From: Sarcophilus harrisii
Taxonomy: Eukaryota; Chordata; Mammalia; Dasyuromorphia; Dasyuridae
Reading direction: 5' to 3'
Length of the DNA stretch: 64,000 bases
Assembly (NCBI RefSeq): GCF_902635505.1
Contig: NC_045429.1
Coordinates: 428,447,669-428,511,668 of the forward strand
Part shown: positions 37,500 to 49,860 of the stretch, piece by piece
How positions within the stretch are numbered: position 1 is the first letter of the stretch
Layout: the number at the start of each line of letters is the position of its first letter
Program-made: the position numbers and the translations under genes
The notes under the pieces: generated by a model
Seen by the model: only the letters and a program-made list of their open reading frames with translations
Databases searched by the model: none
What the model was told of the DNA's origin: nothing

Positions 37500-38838
37500 C
37501 TATTTTCCTGTAGGGTTAGACCTTGATTTCACATAATTAATATAGTCCCGAACCCAGGCATCTCTGGGGTTGGCACACACCTTTCCATTGTTAGTTATGA
37601 ACCTGTGAAATGAGAGGAGAGGACATGAGAGACCAAAGACCTTTTCAGCTGGAGATAAAAGGAAGATTTCTCTGTTGCCCTCTTCCCAACTCCCTGCAGA
37701 TTTCTAGAAGGGATTAAGGAACCACTATTCCATCTTCTGAAATCTCCATCAGACTCCTTGAGTCCACCTGTTTCTTTTTAAAGACCTCTTTAGAAGAGAT
37801 TATCTTAGACTCCTTTTCAGCCTCTGATTCCTGTTGTTTCCCTTTATCTCTCCATTGAAGGGAGTCGCTTGCATCTTGCTCTTGGGAGGACCAAACCTGG
37901 CCATGGGACCACATGGATCACTGCTCTACCTTTTATCTACCTGAGTTGCCTCATGTAGCCATTTGGCCAAATTGCCAAACAGCTTCATTTTCTCTTTCCA
38001 TCATCTCACCCTTTTTCACCCTAAGGAAACTCAGTGGGTAGATACTCACACCACAGCTGGTTTGGAACACTGGCTGCCGGTCTCAACATAACTTTGCACA
38101 AGATGTCTTGGGATCCGCTTGTTATATTTGTAGCAGCAGAAGGGAGAAGTTATGATGCTCCCTGTAAAGGAACGAGATCCCTAAAATGAGTAAGGTCATA
38201 CCTTTAGGTGCTGGAATTATCTCAGCAACATGCTTTCCATCAGGCACACTGTGGATGTGGTCCCTCATGTCTCCCTACCCTGGTTCTCTCCAGCACCAAG
38301 TATGATTCTCATCCCACCTAGAGGAGGGTCAGATCTGCTCTTCTCCTCCCCAGAAGGGAACCCTGAGAAAACCTGAAATATGAGAGCTGGAAGGGATGTC
38401 AGAGATCCATGCAATTTCTAACTTTTATAGAGGAATCCAGTTGCTGCAGATCCCATGGGTACTTAGTGTCAGAGTCACTAGAAGATAGTCTTGGACCCTT
38501 TCTGCTCTTTTCTCCTGCCTTGAGCTTGCATATTTACCAGCACATATTGTTAAGAGTATGTTAATGTTTTCGAGTCCAAAATGCTTAGAAGGCATCCCTG
38601 TTCCTACTTTCCCACTCTCCCACTCTTCCCTCTCCAGCCTCCCTCTCCATCCCTCCCTTACCAGACTCCTTTGATCATACTGTGGGTGCTCTTTGGCCAG
38701 AGCTCTATTTAGCTTGTGTTTGGAGCCTGAACACAGCCACAGAAGGCAAGAAGAAGTCCACTTACATGGTGCAGAGGATGTTAGAGAGCTGAAAGCCATG
38801 ACCATGAGGATGGAGAGGGCAGCCACAGAGACCTTCAT
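37500..38838 (-). CDS. MIP-group CC chemokine, copy A
   Basis: Three exons: 38838-38766 (signal peptide [19 protein letters not shown], ending ...SSAP), 38161-38050, and 37602-37500. All junctions have GT/AG, with phases 1 and 2 as usual for CC chemokines. The product is 95 aa; the mature chain probably starts at Ala23 (APWSIITSPFCC). The four cysteines are present: the adjacent CC pair, C in GSQCSKP, and C in KVCANP. The end is WVRDYINYVKSRSNPTGK. Known: this family is secreted and attracts leukocytes through CCR1/CCR5-type receptors while bound to glycosaminoglycans. Odd: the N-loop is one residue shorter than in CCL4, and the 40s loop reads ITNNGK instead of a basic KRxK-type motif, also one residue short. 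The tail is longer and basic. The residue at the exon 1/2 junction is Trp where CCL4 has Met. It cannot be assigned to one human orthologue; CCL5- and CCL14-like features are mixed. Confidence 0.9.
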
Positions 38839-38920
38839 GATCCTGAGAGAGAGCAGCTGGAGGAGCAGAGCACAGGCTGAGAAACACTGTAAATCTGTGC
38901 CTGGATCGTGTCTGGATCCT

Positions 38921-38929
38921 CTTTTTATA
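38921..38929 (-). promoter_or_regulatory. TATA box of chemokine A
   Basis: TATAAAAAG on the minus strand, 83 bp upstream of the ATG, which predicts a start site near 38898. The same box is kept in copies B and C, and a variant in D. Confidence 0.7.
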
Positions 38930-38973
38930 CAGGACTGGGAGTTCATGAAAAGATGGAATCAACAGAAAATGAA

Positions 38974-38983
38974 GAAAATTTCC
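38974..38983 (-). promoter_or_regulatory. Degenerate kappaB-like site of chemokine A
   Basis: GGAAATTTTC on the minus strand about 45 bp upstream of the TATA box. Copy C has the fully palindromic GGAAATTTCC at the same place and D has GGAATTTCC. A therefore carries one change in a half-site. Inference from the known NF-kappaB control of CCL3/CCL4; binding is not shown. Confidence 0.45.
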
Positions 38984-41514
38984 AAGAAATAGATGATGCC
39001 ATAGTGAGAATTTGGAAACTGGAAATTCAAACTTGCCTATCAAGAGCTGACATTTTCTTCCTCATTGTGGTTTCATCATGGTGGGAGGAATGCTTATGAA
39101 GAGACAAGATAAAGAGAGAAGGATGTGGGGAATTGGAGAGTGGTGCTCACTAGGGATGTGATGAACTTGAGTTAGTAGCAGAGACAAGCAAAACCAAAGA
39201 GGAAGGATAGTAATATTAATCATCAATTTAAAGGGGGGGAGGGGGTATTCAGAATGAGTTCCATATTGACATGTCTTTGCCTACTTAAATCACAAGATTG
39301 TAGATTTAGATGTAGAAGTGATCACCTAGCCCAAATTTCTCATTGATTATATCCTATGTAGGCACTATGGATCTTTATTGGAACATTCAATCCAAATGAG
39401 AAGTTAAGTTGAATTTGGCTCCATGTTCTCCCCATCCTTATCCCACTCCTGCCCTTTAGCTTATAAAAACTTCTTTAGAAGGTTCAGGGAGTATTCCCTA
39501 ATTCCATAAAATGGAGCTTTGTTTGTTTCCCTCTGAAATTATGTGTTGAGAATCAATCGAATCATTCAGATTTGAACAGTTTTTACAAAGAAATATCAGC
39601 TAAAGTGGTTGCATAAAAACAGTTGGTACATAAGTCTGTGACACATCCCCTCAAGGACATCCAGGGTTCCAGGGAAAGTGAGTTCCAGCTTAGAGAGTAC
39701 AAAGATGATTAAGCAATGTGGTGACTGAGAGTTGTGCTTCTGACAAAGGTTTAAATCATAGCCTCCATCCATGGAACAGTTAAGCAGCTCCATTGAGCAT
39801 GATGCATCTTCCTGGCTTGTGATGTGGACAGTGACATCCAGGTGAAACAAGGGAATTGATAGGAAAGCAGGGAAAGATAGGAAGTCCAAAATCTTCCAGA
39901 AGCATTGCACCAATACATGATATAAGCTACCAATAAAGCAAGCATGATATTCATCCAGCCAATTAAGGGATGTCGATTAGGAGTGGGAAGAAGACCTGGC
40001 CAAGGTTTAAGCCAAAATCTCTCCTTAGGCATTTCCTTCTGCACAGCAGTTACTCTAGGAAGCCACACTTGTCCCAGTTTCTGGAATTTATCTCTTCTCA
40101 ACTTCCTTGATAATTCATAGATGATCCTTGGACTGAGGTTTCTTCCTTGACCTTTCTAACATAATTCATGTGTAAGATCATTTCAATTTAAAGGATGTTT
40201 AGCCCCCAATTTATCACCAATATATGAGTGAAATGTGTGTGTGTGTTTGTATATATCTATGCTTTGTGTGTTTGAATGTATACACACAGAAGTAAATACC
40301 CTCCCATTACCAGTTGCTTTTCTGTGTCAGCCAACAAATATCCAGGAATTATGTAATAGAGTATATATATATATATATATATACCCTAATTTCACAGACT
40401 CCACATTTTACCAGGGGAACCATGGAAGAATTTGTTGCAAATGCTGGTCGAGCACAAATAGGGAATGAGTACTCTGAGATCGTGGCTCCTATCTCCTTAT
40501 GTGATAAGATTACCAACATATATTTGTATAATATTTTAAGGTCACAAAGTACTTTTTCATCTATTATCCCATTTCATCTTTTTTTTTCCTAAAGTAAAAA
40601 TTGAAATTCAACGATTTCGTTGGAGTCACATACCTAGTAAATATCTGAGGCCACATTTGAACTCAAATCTTTCTTACTTCAGAGCTGGTACTCTATCCTC
40701 AGTGCCACATAATCACCCCACCTCATTTCACCTTAAAGAGCTCAATTGATTAATTTATTATTAATTAACAAGTTCAATTAAGTAATTAATTTGGCTTCTG
40801 AGGTAGGCAGGCAGGTTTATTGTTGTTATCACCATTTTATTCATGGTGAAATTGTGTCTTGAAGTACATGTGAGATCTTGTCTAAATTATTTTTTCCTGA
40901 CTTTTTTGGTTTTCCCAGAAGTTTGACTGAAGAGAGTCCTACCTAGTAAGTGCTGTCTTTGGGTTTGCCATGATCTGTGATGTCATTTTTTTTTACTTCT
41001 GTATGAGAGTTAAGTGAAAAGGAGACAGGGGAAGAATTCATACAATGGCAGCAAAATGTGGAAAGAAGTAACTGAAACAACTGAGAATGCTGATCAGTGG
41101 AATGACTAATCATGATTTCCAAAAGACTGATGATAAAACTTGTTTCCCACCTTTGCCAGAGTCCACATACTTAGCACTAGAAAGGAGCAAACATTATAAC
41201 CATGATTGTTTATTATGCTTATTTGTTACATGTGACAGGTTCCTTTTGGGAGGAATGAATGCAAATTTGGGGGTGCAATCCTGATGCAAAAAAGAAAAAG
41301 ACAAAAGAGTATCAATGGAAAAAATAATACAAAGGAGGCAGTAGGAGAAAGAAGAAAGTTCAAAAGGGGATCCAGGAAAGCAAGGGGATTTACTGATCAT
41401 TGCGACAAATTACCTACATACTAAATAGACCATTAAGAGCAGTTCAGGAAAGCCTAATTTTCTCTATTGCTTCTAAATCACATATTGGGATTTTATACTC
41501 TGCAAAAATCTTTC

Positions 41515-41835
41515 CTGTCTCTGTTTCTCTGATTCCCTTTAGCACTCTGTCTCTGTTTTGTGGTCTCTGTTTGTCTCTCTCTTTCTCTGTCTCTATCTCT
41601 CTATCTCTTTCTCTGTAACTCTATCTCTTTCTTGATTCTGTTTCTAGCATTCTGTTTCTGTGTCTGTGTCTTTCTATCTGTCCATCTGTCTATCTCTGTT
41701 TTTATCTCTCTATCTCTGTCTTTCTGTCTGATTTCCTCTAGCACGCTTTTTCTGTTTGCCTCTGTATCTTTCTGTCTTTCCATTCATCTGTCTGTCCACC
41801 TATCTGTCTGTCTGTCTGTTTCTCTCTCTCTGATT
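41515..41835. repeat. (TCTC/TCTG)n tract in unit A spacer
   Basis: About 320 bp of pyrimidine-rich repeats, repeated almost exactly at 47585-47905 in unit B and shortened in unit C (53735-53870). Confidence 0.8.
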
Positions 41836-42091
41836 GTGTCTTTCTCTCCAATTTAACCTCTTCCTCTTCCTCACTCTCTTTGAGCTTGTGTTTGATAAGA
41901 GAAACACAAGATATGAATAAGTATCCTCAGTCAATCCAAACACTCCTATCTTCACACCTGTTCATCCAAGGATTTTTCTCCTTTAACCTCAAGTGTCTGA
42001 TTGACAGTTGCTTGAGACTTGTCATCTTTCATTTTATAATTTACTTTGAGAATGGGGCCAATTGACTTTTTTTTTTGCTCATTCAATAGTC

Positions 42092-42096
<5 letters not shown>

Positions 42097-42128
<32 letters not shown>
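42097..42128. repeat. (CA)n microsatellite
   Basis: About 16 CA units; the same length at 48167-48198. Confidence 0.85.
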
Positions 42129-42131
<3 letters not shown>

Positions 42132-42529
42132 GCATTGTTATGGCAATTAATGTCTTTAAAAAATATCATTTGAAAACTAAAAGTGGCAGTACTAAGAATT
42201 TACACCTGCTGATTCCAAATCAAAATTAGCCAATTTAATAGGGATTTTTCCAACTTTAAAACAAGTACTTCTTAAATTAAAGTTAAATGTACTGAATCTG
42301 TATAGAAGCCCAGTTTAGCTACGCTGTACATAGTCACTCAGATTGTGAACACAGGATTTGGACCTAGTAATTCTGACTCCAAATGTAATATTTTTTTCTG
42401 TTATCACATCATGCGGAATACTTCCCTTTTTGATGACCCCTTTTCCTCATTCTCTTTTCCATTCTGACACGGATTTTCCACTGTGTTTTGAGCCTATCCC
42501 TTACATACATACTATTTCCTGACAGTTCT

Positions 42530-43010
42530 CTCTCAGAATCATAAAATCGTAGAATTGAAGATTTGAAAGGGACCCCATTAGACATACCCTACTACAACTA
42601 CCTCCATAGGTAGTCACCCACCTCAGGCCTGTTTAATGGCCTCAAAGGAGAGGAACTAAGTGCCATTTGAGGCAGCTGGTTTCAGTTTTGGACAGCTTTA
42701 ATTATTGTTTGGTTGTGCTATGATTAAGTTTCTATTTATTTCTTTGTTACTTCTACCCATTGCTCATGGTGAAATAGTGCTTCCATAAAAACTAAGTATG
42801 TACTTGAATATCAGTACAATGAAGATCCTGAATTTTTTCTTTCTTCACTGGTCATCCTACAACTCATTCTTAAATCAGGGACTCTCGACTCTTTTTCTTC
42901 CTGATTGCTTTCCTTGGCACACTATCAGCTTCCAAATATTTTTCTTAAACTGTGTGCCCAGAACTGAACATAGGCCACATGCCAGAATATGAATGGCATT
43001 AGCCTCTTAC
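42530..43010 (+). repeat. L3/CR1 LINE relic present in every unit
   Basis: 'cagttttggacagctttaat', 'cttgaatatcagtacaatga', 'gcccagaactgaacatagg' follow the CR1/L3 3' pattern. Counterparts: 48600-49080, 54485-54985, 62345-62885. It was present before the array formed. Confidence 0.6.
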
Positions 43011-43669
43011 TCCTGGAAGCCATGTTTCTCCAGGTAGATTAGACATTTGGTAACTATTCAAAGTGCTAAGTCAAAATGAGATTGTCATACACTTCAATTA
43101 TCAAATTTTATTTCTTTCAGAACAAATGCTGTCTGACAAGTCTTCCCTTACCTAGTATAATAATACAGAAAATACACCTGAACAATGCTATTTCTGTCAT
43201 AGTAACTTTTTTTCCCCTGAGGCAATTGGGTTTAAGTCACTTGGCTAGGGTTAGGAAGTGTTGGGAAGTGTTAAGTGTCTGAGGTCAAATTTGAACTTGG
43301 GTCCTCCTGATTACGGGCTGGTGCTCTATCCATTGCATCACCTAGCTGCCCCCAACAATCCTATTTCTGCTGAGAAAACCAAAAACACTCAGAAATCATA
43401 TAGCTTGAAAAAGTTTTATTATGAAATCTTTGTCCAAAAGATGGTTATAATCCAACAAATGGCCCCAGGATTCAAAGGAACCAAGGTTTGGCTGCTAACA
43501 GAGCTCTCCATGGGGAAGACCAGTATCCTCCAAAAGTGCAAATAGTACTAATAAATACCCCAAATTGCCACCAAATAATTTACATAAATTAAATTTCACT
43601 TATATAAAGCTTCGAGGAAGGCTGGGGTCTGGGGAGATTGCTTCTGAGTGTTGAATCCTTTGGCTCAGT

Positions 43670-44990
43670 CTATTTTCCTGTAGGGTTAGACCTTGATTTC
43701 ACATAATTAATATAGTCCCGAACCCAGGCATCTCTGGGGTTGGCACACACCTTTCCATTGTTAGTTATGAACCTGTGAAATGAGAGGAGAGGACATGAGA
43801 GACCAAAGACCTTTTCAGCTGGAGATAAAGGAAGATTTCTCTGTTGCCCTCTTCCCAACTCCCTGCAGATTTCTAGAAGGGATTAAGGAACCACTATTCC
43901 ATCTTCTGAAATTCCATCAGACTCTTGAGTCCACCTGTTTCTTTTTAAAGACCTCTTTAGAAGAGATTATCTTAGACTCTTTTCAGCCTCTGATTCCTGT
44001 TGTTTCCTTATCTCCATTGAAGGGAGTCGCTTGCATCTTGCTCTTGGGAGGACTCAAACCTGGCCATGGACCACATGGATCACTGCTCTACCTTTTATCT
44101 ACCTGAGTTGCTCTCATGTAGCCATTTGGCCAAATTGCCAAACAGCTTCATTTTCTCTTTCCATCATCTCACCCTTTTTCACCCTAAGAAACCTCAGTGG
44201 GTAGATACTCACACCACAGCTGGTTTGGAACACTGGCTGCGGTCTCAACATAACTTTGCACAAGATGTCTTGGGATCCTTGTTATATTTGTAGCAGCAGA
44301 AGGGAGAAGTTATGATGCTCCTGTAAAGGAACGAGATCCCTAAATGAGTAAGGTCATACCTTTAGGTGCTGGAATTATCTCAGCAACATGCTTCCATCAG
44401 GCACACTGTGGATGTGGTCCTCATGTCTCCCTACCTGGTTCTCTCCAGCACCAAGTATGATTCTCATCCCACCTAGAGGAGGGTCAGATCTGTCTTCTCC
44501 TCCCCAGAAGGGAACCCTGAGAAAACCTGAAATATGAGAGCTGGAAGGGATGTCAGAGATCCATGCAATTTCTAACTTTTTATAGAGGAATCCAGTTGCT
44601 GCAGATCCCATGGGTACTTAGTGTCAGAGTCACTAGAAGATAGTCTTGACCCTTTCTGCTCTTTCTCCTGCCTTGAGCTTGTATATTTACCAGACACATA
44701 TTGTTAAGAGTATGTTAATGTTTTGAGTCCAAAATGCTTAGAAGGCATCCCTGTTCCTACTTTCCCACTCTCCCACTCTTCCTCTCCAGCCTCCCTCTCC
44801 ATCCCTCCCTTACCAGACTCCTTTGATCATACTGTGGGTGCTCTTTTGGCCAGAGCTCTATTTAGCTTGTGTTTGGAGCCTGAACACAGCCACAGAAGGC
44901 AAGAAGAAGTCCACTTACATGGTGCAGAGGATGTTAGAGAGCTGAAAGCCATGACCATGAGGATGGAGAGGGCAGCCAGAGACCTTTCAT
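43670..44990 (-). pseudogene. CC chemokine copy B, frameshifted and chimeric
   Basis: Exon 3 (43772-43670) is intact and identical to A and C. Exon 2 (44320-44213) is 108 nt instead of 112, and exon 1 (44990-44919) is 72 nt instead of 73. As written, the reading frame is therefore broken in both. From about 43,800 to 48,050 this unit matches A (about 37,640 to 42,000) except for many one- or few-base losses, mostly in short runs, with few substitutions. Up to about 43,790 it instead matches C exactly, including two positions where A differs. Inference: this pattern fits uncorrected long-read sequence or a false assembly duplication better than ordinary pseudogene decay. If the array is real in three copies, the true gene may be intact and A-like. 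Confidence 0.75.
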
Positions 44991-47900
44991 GATCCTGAGG
45001 AGAGCAGCTGGAGGAGCAGAGCACAGGCTGAGAAACACTGTAAATCTGTGCTGGATCGTGTCTGATCTCTTTTATACAGGACTGGAGTTCATGAAAAGAT
45101 GGAATCAACAGAAAATGAAGAAAATTTCAAGAAATAGATGATGCCATAGTGAGAATTTGAAACTGGAAATTCAAACTTGCTCTATCAAGAGCTGACATTT
45201 TCTTCCTCATTGTGGTTTCATCATGGTGGGAGGAATGCTTATGAAGAGACAAGATAAAGAGAGAAGGATGGGGAATTGAGAGTGGTGCTCACTAGGGATG
45301 TGATGAACTTGAGTTAGTAGCAGAGACAAGCAAAACCAAAGAGGAAGGATAGTATATTAATCATCAATTTAAAGGGGGAGGGGTATTCAGAATGAGTTCC
45401 ATATTGACATGTCTTTGCCTACTTAAATCACAAGATTGTAGATTTAGATGTAGAAGTGATCACCTAGCCCAAATTTCTCATTGATTATATCCTATGTAGG
45501 CACTATGGATCTTTATTGGAACATTCAATCCAAATGAGAAGTTAGTTGAATTTGCTCCATGTTCTCCCCATCCTTATCCTACTCCTGCCCTTTAGCTTAT
45601 AAAACTTCTTTAGAAGGTTCAGGGAGTATTCTAATTCCATAAATGGAGCTTTGTTTGTTTCCTCTGAAATTATGTGTTGAGAATCAATCGAATCATTCAG
45701 ATTTGAACAGTTTTTACAAAGAAATATCAGCTAAAGTGGTTGTAAAAACAGTTGGTACATAAGTCTGTGACACATCCCTCAAGGACATCCAGGGTTCCAG
45801 GGAAAGTGAGTTCCAGCTTAGAGAGTACAAAGATGATTAAGCAATGTGGTGACTGAGAGTTGTGCTTCTGACAAGGTTTAAATTATAGCTCCATCCATGG
45901 AATAGTTACAGCTCCATTGAGCATGATGATCTTCCTGGCTTGTGATGTGGACATGACATCAGGTGAAACAAGGGAATTGATAGGAAAGCAGGAAAGATAG
46001 GAAGTCCAAAATCTTCCAGAAGCATTGCACCAATACATGATATAAGCTACCAATAAAGCAAGCATGATATTCATCCAGCCAATTAAGGGATGTCGATTAG
46101 AGTGGAAGAAGACCTGGCCAAGGTTTAAGCTAAAATCTCCTTAGGCATTTTCTGCACAGCAGTTACTCTAGGAAGCCACACTTGTCCAGTTTCTGGAATT
46201 TATCTTTCTCAACTTCCTTGATAATTCATAGATGATCCTTGACTGAGGTTTCTTCCTTGACCTTTCTAATATAATTCATGTGTAAGATCATTTCAATTTA
46301 AAGGATGTTTAGCCCCAATTTATCACCAATATATGAGTGAAATGTGTGTGTGTGTTTGTATATATCTATGCTTTGTGTGTTTGAATGTATACACAGAAGT
46401 AAATACCTCCATTATAGTTGCTTTTCTGTGTCAGCCAACAAATATCCAGGAATTATGTAATAGAGTATATATATATATATATATACCTCTAATTTCACAG
46501 ACTCTTACATTTTACTAGGGGAACCATGGAAGAATTTGTTGCAAATGCTGGTCGAGCACAAATAGGGAATGAGTACTTGAGATCGTGGCTCCTATCTCCT
46601 TATGTGATAAGATTACCAACATATATTTGTATAATATTTTAAGGTCACAAAGTACTTTTTCATCTATTATCCTATTTCATCTTTTTTTTTCCTAAAGTAA
46701 AATTGAAATTCAACGATTTCGTTGGAGTCACATACCTAGTAAATATCTGAGGCCACATTTGAACTCAAATCTTTCTTACTTCAGAGCTGGTACCTATCCT
46801 CAGTGCACATAATCACTCCCACCTCATTTCACCTTAAAGAGCTCAATTGATTAATTTATTATTAATTAACAAGTTCAATTAAGTAATTAATTTGGCTTCT
46901 GAGGTAGGCAGGCAGGTTTATTGTTGTTATCACCATTTTATTCATGGTGAAATTGTGTCTGAAGTAATGTGAGATCTTTGTCTAAATTATTTTTCCTGAC
47001 TTTTTGGTTTTCCAGAAGTTTGACTGAAGAGAGTCCTACTTAGTAAGTGCTGTCTTTGGGTTTGCATGATCTGTGATGTCATTTTTTACTTCTGTATGAG
47101 AGTTAAGTGAAAAGGAGACAGGGGAAGAATTCATACAATGGCAGCAAATGTGGAAAGAAGTAACTGAAATAACTGAGAATGCTGATCAGTGGAATGACTA
47201 ATCATGATTTCAAAAGACTGATGATAAAACTTGTTTCCACCTTTGCCAGAGTCCATACTTAGTACTAGAAAGGAGCAAACATTATAACCATGATTGTTTA
47301 TTATGCTTATTTGTTACAGTGACAGGTTCCTTTGGGAGTGAATGAATGCAAATTTGGGGTGAATCCTGATGCAAAAAGAAAAAGACAAAGAGTATCAATG
47401 GAAAAATAATACAAGGAGGAGTAGGAGAAAGAAGAAAGTTCTAAAAGGGATCCAGGAAAAAGGGATTTACTGATCATTAGCATAAATTACCTAATACTAA
47501 ATAGACCATTAAGAGCAGTTCAGGAAAGCCTAATTTCTCTATTGCTTTAAATCATATATTGGGATTTTATACTTGCAAAAATCTTTCCTGTCTCTGTTTC
47601 TCTGATTCCCTTTAGCACTCTGTCTCTGTTTTGTGGTCTCTGTTTGTCTCTCTCTTTCTCTGTCTCTATCTCTCTATCTCTTTCTCTGTAACTCTATCTC
47701 TTTCTTGATTCTGTTTCTAGCATTCTGTTTCTGTGTCTGTGTCTTTCTATCTGTCCATCTGTCTATCTCTGTTTTTATCTCTCTATCTCTGTCTTTCTGT
47801 CTGATTTCCTCTAGCACGCTTTTTCTGTTTGCCTCTGTATCTTTCTGTCTTTCCATTCATCTGTCTGTCCACCTATCTGTCTGTCTGTCTGTTTCTCTCT

Positions 47901-48069
47901 CTCTGATTGTGTCTTTCTCTCCAATTTAACCTCTTCCTCTTCCTCACTTTCTTTGAGCTTGTGTTTGATAAGAAACACAAGATATGAATAAGTATCCTCA
48001 GTCAATCCAAACACTCCTATCTTCACACCTGTTCATCCAAGGATTTTTCTCTTTAACCTCAAGTGTCTG

Positions 48070-48161
48070 ATTGACAGTTGCTTGAGACTTGTCATCTTTC
48101 ATTTTATAATTTACTTTGAGAATGGGGCCAATTGACTTTTTTTTTTGCTCATTCAATAGTC

Positions 48162-48201
<40 letters not shown>

Positions 48202-49860
48202 GCATTGTTATGGCAATTAATGTCTTTAAAAAATATCATTTGAAAACTAAAAGTGGCAGTACTAAGAATTTACACCTGCTGATTCCAAATCAAAATTAGC
48301 CAATTTAATAGGGATTTTTCCAACTTTAAAACAAGTACTTCTTAAATTAAAGTTAAATGTACTGAATCTGTATAGAAGCCCAGTTTAGCTACGCTGTACA
48401 TAGTCACTCAGATTGTGAACACAGGATTTGGACCTAGTAATTCTGACTCCAAATGTAATATTTTTTTCTGTTATCACATCATGCGGAATACTTCCCTTTT
48501 TGATGACCCCTTTTCCTCATTCTCTTTTCCATTCTGACACGGATTTTCCACTGTGTTTTGAGCCTATCCCTTACATACATACTATTTCCTGACAGTTCTC
48601 TCTCAGAATCATAAAATCGTAGAATTGAAGATTTGAAAGGGACCCCATTAGACATACCCTACTACAACTACCTCCATAGGTAGTCACCCACCTCAGGCCT
48701 GTTTAATGGCCTCAAAGGAGAGGAACTAAGTGCCATTTGAGGCAGCTGGTTTCAGTTTTGGACAGCTTTAATTATTGTTTGGTTGTGCTATGATTAAGTT
48801 TCTATTTATTTCTTTGTTACTTCTACCCATTGCTCATGGTGAAATAGTGCTTCCATAAAAACTAAGTATGTACTTGAATATCAGTACAATGAAGATCCTG
48901 AATTTTTTCTTTCTTCACTGGTCATCCTACAACTCATTCTTAAATCAGGGACTCTCGACTCTTTTTCTTCCTGATTGCTTTCCTTGGCACACTATCAGCT
49001 TCCAAATATTTTTCTTAAACTGTGTGCCCAGAACTGAACATAGGCCACATGCCAGAATATGAATGGCATTAGCCTCTTACTCCTGGAAGCCATGTTTCTC
49101 CAGGTAGATTAGACATTTGGTAACTATTCAAAGTGCTAAGTCAAAATGAGATTGTCATACACTTCAATTATCAAATTTTATTTCTTTCAGAACAAATGCT
49201 GTCTGACAAGTCTTCCCTTACCTAGTATAATAATACAGAAAATACACCTGAACAATGCTATTTCTGTCATAGTAACTTTTTTTCCCCTGAGGCAATTGGG
49301 TTTAAGTCACTTGGCTAGGGTTAGGAAGTGTTGGGAAGTGTTAAGTGTCTGAGGTCAAATTTGAACTTGGGTCCTCCTGATTACGGGCTGGTGCTCTATC
49401 CATTGCATCACCTAGCTGCCCCCAACAATCCTATTTCTGCTGAGAAAACCAAAAACACTCAGAAATCATATAGCTTGAAAAAGTTTTATTATGAAATCTT
49501 TGTCCAAAAGATGGTTATAATCCAACAAATGGCCCCAGGATTCAAAGGAACCAAGGTTTGGCTGCTAACAGAGCTCTCCATGGGGAAGACCAGTATCCTC
49601 CAAAAGTGCAAATAGTACTAATAAATACCCCAAATTGCCACCAAATAATTTACATAAATTAAATTTCACTTATATAAAGCTTCGAGGAAGGCTGGGGTCT
49701 GGGGAGATTGCTTCTGAGTGTTGAATCCTTTGGCTCAGTCTATTTTCCTGTAGGGTTAGACCTTGATTTCACATAATTAATATAGTCCCGAACCCAGGCA
49801 TCTCTGGGGTTGGCACACACCTTTCCATTGTTAGTTATGAACCTGTGAAATGAGAGGAGA
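48070..49860. repeat. Perfect 1.8-kb duplicate (second copy)
   Basis: Identical to 42000-43790. Identity with copy C ends abruptly near 49,880, where the A/B type and the C type part. Confidence 0.85.

Larger units (their letters stand above)
42000..43790. repeat. Perfect 1.8-kb duplicate (first copy)
   Basis: Appears identical base for base to 48070-49860 (offset 6070), including the (CA)n run, the L3/CR1 relic, the SINE, and exon 3 of B/C. Confidence 0.85.

Noticed and set aside
38425-38946. 173-codon minus frame spanning chemokine A exon 1
   Set aside because: Reads from the 5' UTR through exon 1 into intron 1; the spliced three-exon model fits far better.
39596-40101. Minus frames of 105-116 codons repeated in the array (also near 51783-52150)
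   Set aside because: Conserved only because the spacer is duplicated; broken in copy B, no domain, signal or splice evidence.
40580-40720. Repeated motif blocks that might suggest a CRISPR-like array across the window
   Set aside because: They are dispersed SINE copies with variable spacing in an animal genome, not direct repeats with spacers.
41560-41856. 98-codon Ser/Leu-rich plus frame, identical at 47633-47929
   Set aside because: Translation of a TCTC/TCTG simple repeat; its identity reflects the duplicated segment.
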